From a virus, in the IMG/VR virus record IMGVR_UViG_3300033146_000866, positions 1-22,208 of that record: DNA of 22,208 nucleotides; one strand, given 5' to 3'. The stretch's first letter is position 1. Each line of letters starts with the position of its first letter. Below are positions 15,097-20,651 of the stretch, piece after piece. The position numbers and the translations under genes are program-made. The notes beneath the pieces were generated by a model, which saw nothing but the letters and a program-made list of their open reading frames with translations, did not search any database and was not told where the DNA came from.

Positions 15097-15217
15097 TGAG
15101 ATATAATAAGGGTACGGAACGCAACCGCCATTAAAGAGTGCAAAACAAACAATGCGGAAATACAGTTGCTCAAATTAAAGAGTCGGTTAAACAAAAACAA
15201 TGAAAAAGGGGAAAAAG
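15097..15217 (+). promoter_or_regulatory. Leader with -10 box and a partial direct repeat
   Basis: TATAAT at 15102-15107 (within GAGATATAAT) may be a promoter. Downstream, ATTAAAGAGT occurs at 15130-15139 and 15174-15183, each followed by ACAA-rich sequence ending in ACAATG, so the leader contains a diverged duplication of about 44 bp. Confidence 0.4.
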
Positions 15218-15481
15218 ATGAAAAAATTACTGACAGTAGTAAAAAATCCAACAGAATCTAAAGTGCTTATGGTAACTAAAGCAGATATTGAAGAGATGAA
15301 AGAAAAATACCCATCTATCAGTATGGGTAATCACGATCACGAATACCTAAAAAAATTTAACGAGGAAGATGTTGTTGGTGTTGTAGCGGGTGATCTCGCT
15401 CATATAGGAAATAAGGACGCTGATCTTTGGTTTGTGAATATAGACTACTTCAATGAACATTACACAGTAATTGATAACTAG
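15218..15481 (+). CDS. Small unknown protein, 87 aa
   Basis: The ATG at 15218 follows AAGGGG six bases upstream. An in-frame ATG at 15200 would add MKKGKK but has no ribosome binding site. The protein begins MKKLLTVVKNPTESKVLMVT, then a helical segment (KADIEEMKEKYPSI), HDHEYLKKFNEED, then VVGVVAGDLAHI and a C-terminal half ending in NIDYFNEHYTVIDN. Alternating strands and helices suggest a compact soluble alpha/beta fold. No enzymatic or binding motif is recognised. It lies in the small-gene cluster, with two stable hairpins beginning at its stop codon. Confidence 0.7.
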   Translation: MKKLLTVVKNPTESKVLMVTKADIEEMKEKYPSISMGNHDHEYLKKFNEEDVVGVVAGDLAHIGNKDADLWFVNIDYFNEHYTVIDN

Positions 15482-15667
15482 GCAGAGCGTATGCTCTACC
15501 TAGCTATAGGTTATCAGCGGATAATCTATAGGTGGAGGAGTGAAATATATAAACTCAATAAGGAAGAATTGGAACCAATAACCAAAAGAACCAATGAAAA
15601 GGGGAGTTAATCTCTGTTGGTTCTAATATAGGAAATACTATAAAGAAAATAAAGAAAGGAGTTAAAT
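15479..15667 (+). other. Structured intergenic segment with several hairpins
   Basis: Two hairpins abut: TAGGcAGAGC/GCTCTaCCTA with a GTAT loop (15479-15502) and TATAG.TTATC/GATAA.CTATA with an AGCG loop (15505-15530). Further on, AGAACCAA (15587-15594) pairs perfectly with TTGGTTCT (15617-15624). An upstream near-copy, GGAACCAAT (15571-15579), could compete for the same arm, giving alternative structures before the gene at 15668. No U-tract follows, so classic termination is not evident. Confidence 0.5.
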
Positions 15668-15952
15668 ATGAACAAAAAACAAAAACAAAAACTGGTTAGC
15701 TATGAAGATGTAAATCTTGGAACATTAATCATTGATGGTTTTGATAGTCAAATTGTAGAAATGGATGAAGCTGATTTTGGAGTATGCCCAAAATGCGGAA
15801 GTCTTAATATTACATATGGAGATACAGAAACAGAGAATATATTCATTTATAGAGTACATACTTGTTATGATTGTGGAACAACATGGAAGGAAAGGTATGA
15901 CCTTACACGTGTTGAAATAGAAGAAGGCAAAATTACTGTTATTGAAGACTAA
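15668..15952 (+). CDS. Zinc-ribbon-like small protein
   Basis: 94 residues with a clear pair of metal-binding knuckles: CPKCG at 40-44 and CYDCG at 66-70, separated by a 22-residue beta segment. This is the zinc ribbon fold seen in many transcription-related and nucleic-acid-binding proteins. The N-terminus is basic (NKKQKQK) and the C-terminus ends in a charged strand (EIEEGKITVIED). AAAGGAG lies before the ATG. It may bind DNA, RNA or RNA polymerase, but the specific target is unknown. Confidence 0.72.
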   Translation: MNKKQKQKLVSYEDVNLGTLIIDGFDSQIVEMDEADFGVCPKCGSLNITYGDTETENIFIYRVHTCYDCGTTWKERYDLTRVEIEEGKITVIED

Positions 15953-15982
15953 AGCCTTCCGTACCAATAAAAAGGAGAGAAA

Positions 15983-16279
15983 ATGCTATTAGATAAAGAC
16001 CAGATAATAGAAGCAATCATTGATGAGATGTTCAATGGTGAAATAGAGGAGGATAGTGAAATTAGCGTAGGTGAAGAATCATTCAGGCTATCAGATATAC
16101 TAAACCCTAGTCAAATCGAGGATGTGCTAGCTGCACAGTTCCCTGAAGGGTTACTAGATGATGATTACTACACTGATAAGCACAACGCACTGATGCAGAT
16201 GGCACTAGAGGTAATCATACCAGACAACGCAGAGCTGGAGATTGAAGAGCCTGAGCCTATACTAATTGAGGAGGTATAG
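15983..16279 (+). CDS. Acidic small protein of unknown function
   Basis: 98 residues, beginning MLLDKDQIIEAIIDEMFNGE, with a very high content of Asp and Glu (runs such as GEIEEDSEIS and ELEIEEPEP). Mostly helical, no Cys pairs, no membrane segment. AAGGAG lies before the ATG, and the next gene starts two bases after its stop. Acidic small phage proteins can act as DNA mimics, for example restriction or nuclease inhibitors, but I see no specific family match; that is only a possibility. Confidence 0.65.
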   Translation: MLLDKDQIIEAIIDEMFNGEIEEDSEISVGEESFRLSDILNPSQIEDVLAAQFPEGLLDDDYYTDKHNALMQMALEVIIPDNAELEIEEPEPILIEEV

Positions 16280-16281
16280 AT

Positions 16282-16533
16282 ATGAAAGATAGTATTTGTA
16301 GGAAATGTTATTATGGTAAGGATTTAGTTAGGTGCGATGCTACTCACACTATTAATGAGCCTAGTAGTCCATATGGTCAACTAACAGATAAGACAGTATG
16401 TATCTTCTTTATGGATGATGCTGAGATGGAGTTCAACATTTTGTTATTAGCAGTTAAAAAATTGAGGCATAATAAGGAATTTACAGCAGAACTAATTGCT
16501 TTAGTTGAGAGGTATAAGTATGAAACTAACTGA
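16282..16533 (+). CDS. Cys-containing small protein, possible metal binding
   Basis: 83 residues. Cys6 and Cys9 form a CxxC pair (SICRKCYYG), with further cysteines at 18 and 40, giving the four ligands a structural zinc site would need; the spacing is atypical. The second half is a long helix (EMEFNILLLAVKKLRHNKEF then TAELIALVERYKYE). A GAGGAGG ribosome binding site lies just upstream, and the end overlaps the next gene by 14 bases. The function is unknown. Confidence 0.68.
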   Translation: MKDSICRKCYYGKDLVRCDATHTINEPSSPYGQLTDKTVCIFFMDDAEMEFNILLLAVKKLRHNKEFTAELIALVERYKYETN

Positions 16534-16843
16534 AATATATAAACTACAAGACAAAGTGAACAGAGCACAAGAGAAGAGAGAGCAATACTTTAAACGTATG
16601 TATGGACTTACTTTTGTAGGTATGTATAAGTATGAAATCTATATTACATATAAAGGAAATAAATATATGGTAAGCGATAAAGGAAAACTTGATATAGAAA
16701 CGTGTGCAAGTATTGATTTAACCGAAATGTCAATAGAAGAAGCTACAAAACATATGCAAGAGGCTAAGGACAATATAGATCATGTGGAAAGAGTAGGACT
16801 TATATGGAGGAAGGAGATGGGTTATGTTAAGCCTAGCGATTGA
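16520..16843 (+). CDS. Small unknown protein, 107 aa
   Basis: The ATG at 16520 is preferred over an in-frame TTG at 16505, because it has AGAGG upstream and is the conventional start. It overlaps the previous gene by 14 bases. The protein has a charged coiled helix at the N-terminus (KLTEIYKLQDKVNRAQEKRE), a central beta part rich in Tyr (MYKYEIYITYKGNKYMVS), then a helical end. No family recognised. Gene overlaps on both sides show it is in a translationally coupled chain. Confidence 0.68.
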   Translation: MKLTEIYKLQDKVNRAQEKREQYFKRMYGLTFVGMYKYEIYITYKGNKYMVSDKGKLDIETCASIDLTEMSIEEATKHMQEAKDNIDHVERVGLIWRKEMGYVKPSD

Positions 16844-17429
16844 TTACAAGCCTTATCATTCTACAGTGCCTATGCTAGATAGAGATAATATCTTACAAGT
16901 AGATATAACTAAACCTACCCTAGATACAACTAAACCTAGCCTAGATAATGCCCAGCCTACCCTAGATATAACTAAACCTAGCTTAGATAAAAGCACTGCT
17001 CAACCTAGCCTAGATAATGTTCAACCTGATCCTAAATATCCTAGGAGTAAATTTTGGTTTGTAAAGGAAGGGTCGTTACAGAAGGCGTCTGAGTTACTTG
17101 GATTTAATAGAGGCTATTTTAGTTCTCAATCACATAGGCCTTTTGTAAGAGCCTGTATCTGGGTAGGCAATCTATCTATAGTAGAAGGATACCATAAGCT
17201 AATTAAGGCAGATGAGGAGTGTAACCAGACATTACGAAGACTAGTCAGACTATTAAAGAAAAGGAGAGAAATGGGCTCCTTTAGTAAATGGGCTTTTGGC
17301 AATGAGGCTTACCTTTCTGGCAGTATGAGAAACCGCTCAACCAAATTCAGTTTCACTATACTGAAAAGAAACAGAGATTTAGTTAGAAAGATATATCAAT
17401 ATTTAGAGGAGAAAGACAATGAAATTTAG
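16824..17429 (+). CDS. Repeat-bearing protein with a duplicated HTH-like domain
   Basis: 201 residues. Residues about 28-68 contain six related TKPSLD-type hexapeptides (TKPTLD, TKPSLD, AQPTLD, TKPSLD, AQPSLD and a final NVQP). The remaining part holds two similar segments at about 83-127 and 151-195, each starting GSxxKxx, with L/FGxNxxYxS, then a basic or aromatic region and a terminal helix. This suggests a duplicated helix-turn-helix domain, DNA-binding by inference. AAGGAG lies seven bases before the ATG, which overlaps the upstream gene by 20 bases. I do not recognise the family. Confidence 0.68.
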   Translation: MLSLAIDYKPYHSTVPMLDRDNILQVDITKPTLDTTKPSLDNAQPTLDITKPSLDKSTAQPSLDNVQPDPKYPRSKFWFVKEGSLQKASELLGFNRGYFSSQSHRPFVRACIWVGNLSIVEGYHKLIKADEECNQTLRRLVRLLKKRREMGSFSKWAFGNEAYLSGSMRNRSTKFSFTILKRNRDLVRKIYQYLEEKDNEI

Positions 17430-17583
17430 TAAAATGGTCATATTAATTATGCTGACAACACTCACAGCTAATGCGTGCCTGGGGCCACTTAAGCCATTAC
17501 CACCCATAGGATGCACTTATGATAATGCAATGTTAATGTGCGACCCTAGCTGTAATTGTGTATGGGTATATGTAAATTGTTGA
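17419..17583 (+). CDS. Secreted cysteine-rich mini-protein, 54 aa
   Basis: Starts at ATG 17419 after AGGAG, overlapping the end of the preceding gene by 11 bases, and ends at TGA 17583. Residues 1-19 are a signal peptide: basic MKFSK, hydrophobic MVILIMLTTL, and TANA before a likely AxA cleavage ahead of Cys20. The mature peptide, about 35 residues, is CLGPLKPLPPIG, then CTYDNAMLMCDPSC, then NCVWVYVNC, with six cysteines (20, 32, 41, 45, 47, 54). A disulfide-linked periplasmic or extracellular product is likely. The lipobox before Cys20 is poor, so lipoprotein modification is less likely but not excluded. Function unknown; the next gene starts ten bases later. Confidence 0.75.
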   Translation: MKFSKMVILIMLTTLTANACLGPLKPLPPIGCTYDNAMLMCDPSCNCVWVYVNC

Positions 17584-17593
17584 AGGAGATAAC

Positions 17594-18934
17594 ATGATTT
17601 ATGATATTTTGACAGATGAGCAACAACAAGCTATACATATGGTAGATAGTTTCTTGAAAGACCCAAATGCGTTTGATATGTTTCTATCAGGCCAGGCAGG
17701 ATCAGGTAAAACTACACTATTAGGTGCAGTAGTAGAACTGCTGTTAAAGAAAGAGTATCCCCATGTAGTATGTGCCTATACTCATAAAGCAAAGAATGTG
17801 CTTATAGGCAAGCTCCCACAAGATGCTGATGTTAGGACTCTCCACTCATTCCTTAGGAAGAGGCCTGGCATTAATGAGAATGCTCGTAACATTAAGGCAC
17901 TACAGGTCACGTCTCAATTTGGCAAGCCCCAAGAAATAAAGCTGCTAATCGTGGACGAGTACTCAATGGTAGGAGAGAGTGATGTACTAAGTATAGGTGA
18001 GCTGCAAGACCCAGACTATACAGGAATACCTAAGATGAAGGTACTATATGTAGGCGACCCACTTCAGTTAGCTCCCGTAGGCCAGGCCCAGGTACTCGAC
18101 CCTTCTACAGCTAAATACTCATTCACGCTCAAAGAGGTGCAACGGCAAGGTGCCGGACCTCTGCTTGACACTATATGTGAGATAGTAGATATGATGCAGA
18201 CAGGCAACATCCATAAGCTTGAACCTAACGACCAGTTCATTAGAGGCATAGATATAGCTCAGCATATAGCTGACCATAAGCCTGGTGACTTTGCAGTGCT
18301 CGCATACACGAATAAGAGAGTAGAAGAACTCAATTGGGAGATAGCTGATACACTGCCTGAGACAAACGCACGGTGGTCCCCTTCACTAAGGGCAGAGCTT
18401 GACCTAACTATGGACATGGATAGAGAGGACATTACTCATATCATAACCCACTCTGGGCCATTAGTATTAGGGACTAAGTACAAGACATTGGAGCATCTGC
18501 TCACTATGCCGGATATCTCATTCTCCCTATTTGATAACAAAACAGAAGGTAAGGTACAAGCTATAGCGTATGTGTTTGGGCATTACCAGTATAAACTCAG
18601 ATTAGAGCAGTTAGCACAAGCAGCTGCTGACTCAAATGCAGCTATACCTGATGCTATACCTAAGTCATACTGCAAGAAAAAGCCTCATTGTAAAAAGTGT
18701 AGGAAGAGAGCTAAAGCATGGAGAGACTACCTCACATTTAAAGAGTGCGTGATGTGTGTTGACTATCCATATGCGATGACTATTCACAAATCACAAGGTA
18801 GTACGTTTAGGTGGGTATATATCGACAACACTGACTTAAAGCAGTTATTAAATAACAATAAGATAGAAACCTATCTCAAGCTTCTCTATGTAGGGATTAG
18901 CAGAGCTTCTGATAAAGTATTTATGAATTCTTGA
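17594..18934 (+). CDS. SF1B DNA helicase, Dda/RecD-like
   Basis: 446 residues, about the length of T4 Dda. Walker A GQAGSGKT (33-40), motif Ia AYTHKAK (61-67), motif II VDEYSMV (120-126), motif III GDPLQLAPV (154-162), motif V MTIHKSQGSTF (395-405) and motif VI YVGISRASDKV (432-442) are all present and in order. These are the signatures of the 5'-3' SF1B helicases. Between motifs IV and V is an uncommon basic segment with a Cys cluster (Cys360, 366, 369, 385, 388), possibly a small metal site. It likely helps initiate replication or displace proteins at the fork. AAGGAG lies five bases before the ATG. Confidence 0.9.
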   Translation: MIYDILTDEQQQAIHMVDSFLKDPNAFDMFLSGQAGSGKTTLLGAVVELLLKKEYPHVVCAYTHKAKNVLIGKLPQDADVRTLHSFLRKRPGINENARNIKALQVTSQFGKPQEIKLLIVDEYSMVGESDVLSIGELQDPDYTGIPKMKVLYVGDPLQLAPVGQAQVLDPSTAKYSFTLKEVQRQGAGPLLDTICEIVDMMQTGNIHKLEPNDQFIRGIDIAQHIADHKPGDFAVLAYTNKRVEELNWEIADTLPETNARWSPSLRAELDLTMDMDREDITHIITHSGPLVLGTKYKTLEHLLTMPDISFSLFDNKTEGKVQAIAYVFGHYQYKLRLEQLAQAAADSNAAIPDAIPKSYCKKKPHCKKCRKRAKAWRDYLTFKECVMCVDYPYAMTIHKSQGSTFRWVYIDNTDLKQLLNNNKIETYLKLLYVGISRASDKVFMNS

Positions 18935-19244
18935 AATTCTTTACTATAAATCATTTGAGATCATATCAGAATATCATGAGAATCGATTCAGAGATCGATT
19001 TATGATCTCTGAATATCATTATATAATATAGAGATTTAAATCGATTCTAATGAGATTTGAGATCATATAGAGATTCTCAAATTGATCTATATCATTATAT
19101 AAATAAAGAGATAAATATTAATCGAATTAAGATTAAATTAAAGATAAATTGATATAATATGAATGAGGATATATTTTAGGTATATGGGAAATATATTTAA
19201 GATATACCATCAGGTATAAATAAAAATTTTTTAAAGGACCAATT
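18935..19244 (+). other. Non-coding 310-bp region with palindromes and promoter
   Basis: No gene. It holds a perfect 11-bp hairpin (ATTCAGAGATC/GATCTCTGAAT, arms 18986-18996 and 19004-19014), an 8-bp ATTTGAGA/TCTCAAAT pair (19055-19062 and 19075-19082), a 14-bp direct repeat ATTTGAGATCATAT (18952-18965 and 19055-19068), several GATC sites, and a promoter with TATAAT at 19153. A GGTATAT/ATATACC hairpin (19179-19208) forms in the leader. Confidence 0.7.
19130..19158 (+). promoter_or_regulatory. Promoter for the second Cys/His gene
   Basis: Upstream TTAAGATTAAATTAAAGA leads to the extended -10 TGATATAAT (19150-19158), TATAAT at 19153-19158. It has the same layout as the promoters at 10140, 10232 and 14783. 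Transcription would start near 19165 and give an about 80-base leader. Confidence 0.65.
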
Positions 19245-19712
19245 ATGGCGAAAAAAGACGATTATGAATTTGTGAGTAACTGGCTCGAGGCTAATGGCAT
19301 TGAAGGTGATGCAGCTAATGAGCTGAAAGGCCACTTTGAACCTAGGAGAGGTGGCGGAGCAGCTACACCAGAAGATTATACTGTGTTCGATGCGGAAGGC
19401 AACCCGGCATACGTGTTCTGTACAGTGCATAAGAAATGGGAGCCAGTGACAGATGGAGAGGGTAAACCACTTTTTAAAGAAAATGCAAAATCTAAAAACG
19501 GCCTGAGCAGATACTGTATCGAAGGGGACAAACAGTGGAAAGAGCGTGCAAAAGCTTTCAAAGCATCCAAAGATGCAGTCCTGCAAGACCTACTTGAAGG
19601 TGAGATCACAGGTGATGAAGCAAAAGAACTCATTACAGCAGCAGAAAAAGCACGTAAAGGCGATTTCGTAAGAGCAGATGGTCTTGGTGAAGATGAGCGA
19701 CCAGAACTGTAA
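19245..19712 (+). CDS. Cys/His phage protein, paralogue of the gene at 10293
   Basis: 155 residues. The N-terminus (YEFVSNWLEANG...AANELKGHFEPR) is helical; the centre has AYVFCTVHKKWEPV (Cys59, His62) and SRYC (Cys91); the rest is helical and charged (AKELITAAEKARKGDF), ending acidic. It aligns with the 149-aa protein at 10293: YE...WL, AA.EL..HF.PR, CT.HK..EP and the later Cys. The gene follows the same promoter type and precedes the SSB and polymerase, so a role in DNA replication or its control is a fair inference. AAAGGA lies six bases before the ATG. I do not recognise the family. Confidence 0.8.
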   Translation: MAKKDDYEFVSNWLEANGIEGDAANELKGHFEPRRGGGAATPEDYTVFDAEGNPAYVFCTVHKKWEPVTDGEGKPLFKENAKSKNGLSRYCIEGDKQWKERAKAFKASKDAVLQDLLEGEITGDEAKELITAAEKARKGDFVRADGLGEDERPEL

Positions 19713-19718
19713 GCACAT

Positions 19719-19876
19719 GAGAGGGTAACCTCTCGGTGTTGCTATGAAGGCTCTATCTCCACTCTTTGTTCCTTTGATAAGTACAGAGCCTTCTTAGGAG
19801 CATCGCTCCGGTCTACGGACCTAAAACGGTTTGGTTTATGTTTAGTATTATTAAATGCCACTGTCACTGGCTTAAT
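19719..19876 (+). ncRNA. Candidate structured RNA upstream of the SSB gene
   Basis: This GC-richer stretch forms successive hairpins: GAGAGG/CCTCTC with a GUAA tetraloop (19719-19734), a 9-bp GAAGGCTCT/AGAGCCTTC stem (19746-19754 and 19785-19793), GGAGC/GCTCC with an AUC loop (19797-19809), GGTC/GACC with a UACG loop (19810-19821) and GCCA/TGGC extended by ATTAA/TTAAT (19850-19876). A gene is absent in the 205 bp between the Cys/His gene and the SSB. The layout suggests an RNA leader or regulatory element; no known class is recognised, and the strand is assumed from its neighbours. Confidence 0.45.
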
Positions 19877-19917
19877 ATGACTACTTTCGACAATGATTGA
19901 CAACTAAAGGATAACTA

Positions 19918-20532
19918 ATGGCAAAACTACCGACAAAAAACTTCAAAGTTGGACCGGCAGAACTTAGATGGATATTCATCAATGGTGATGGATCACTAAA
20001 TGACATGGGCGACACACCTCGTTATGAATATAAGGCTACAGCAGTACTACCTAAAGATAAGGCACAACCATTCATCGATCAGCTTGACGCGTTCTGGCTT
20101 GAGTACAACTCTGGTAAGAAAGTGAAGGCAAAATCTCTCGGCTATAAGATCGAAGAGGGCGAAGAAGGCAACCCTACAGGTATGGTGACATTTACGTTCA
20201 AAACCAACACTGCATTTGAGCAGAAAGATGGTAGTAAGCGTCCTACAGTGGTGCGTGTATTCAGAGGTAATGGGCAAGAGATCACTGAAGCTTTCCACTC
20301 AGCAGAGAAGAAAGCAGCTAATGGCTCAGAAGGTATCATCCATGGCACTATGGCTATCTATGATAGGAATGCAGCAGCAAGAGGTATTACTCTCTATCTG
20401 TCGGCAGTACAGTTCACGAAGTTTGTAGAGTATCAAGGCTCTATTCAGGTAGAGCAGGTAACAGATACAGATGATGGACTTGATGGTGATGATGGGCTTG
20501 ATGTAGCTCCAGCAGAAACACCTGATATCTAA
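19918..20532 (+). CDS. Single-stranded DNA-binding protein, Enc34/DUF2815 type
   Basis: 204 residues. It matches the phage ssDNA-binding family typified by phage Enc34 and related to T7 gp2.5-like OB-fold proteins: an N-terminal beta part (FKVGPAELRWIF), YEYKATAVLPKDKAQPFID around 36-54, then FRGNGQEITEAFH and the closing GIIHGTMAIYDRNAAARGIT, with LSAVQFTKFVEY. The tail (about 183-204, TDDGLDGDDGLDVAPAETPD) is strongly acidic, as in SSBs that use it to recruit partners. It protects ssDNA at the fork and probably contacts the polymerase encoded next. AAAGGA lies before the ATG. Confidence 0.85.
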   Translation: MAKLPTKNFKVGPAELRWIFINGDGSLNDMGDTPRYEYKATAVLPKDKAQPFIDQLDAFWLEYNSGKKVKAKSLGYKIEEGEEGNPTGMVTFTFKTNTAFEQKDGSKRPTVVRVFRGNGQEITEAFHSAEKKAANGSEGIIHGTMAIYDRNAAARGITLYLSAVQFTKFVEYQGSIQVEQVTDTDDGLDGDDGLDVAPAETPDI

Positions 20533-20545
20533 ATCTTAGGCTAGT

Positions 20546-20607
20546 AGCATCTACAAATAGTAGGTGCTCTATATGTAATAAATGTATTCTTAGGAATATA
20601 TTTATTA
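20546..20607 (+). terminator. Two adjacent hairpins between SSB and polymerase genes
   Basis: The first has 9-bp arms AGCATCTAC/GTAGGTGCT (20546-20554 and 20560-20568, one G-U) and an AAATA loop. The second has 14-bp arms (20576-20589 and 20594-20607, one G-U) and a TTAG loop. No U-run follows, so an attenuator, RNA-processing site or stability element is as likely as termination. Confidence 0.45.
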
Positions 20608-20651
20608 ACTAATATAACAGAGTGAGTACTCTTAAAAGCTAAAGGAAATTA

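Noticed and set aside
15096-15134. 12-codon frame starting in a TAATG overlap
   Set aside because: Too short to support, and it coincides with a TATAAT box more likely to be a promoter.
15540-15581. 13-codon GTG-start leader peptide
   Set aside because: The GGAGG is only one base from the GTG, too close to work well; no supporting codon pattern in so short a frame.
16505-16519. TTG-start extension of the 107-aa protein
   Set aside because: It lies deep in the previous gene without a ribosome binding site; ATG at 16520 is a better start.
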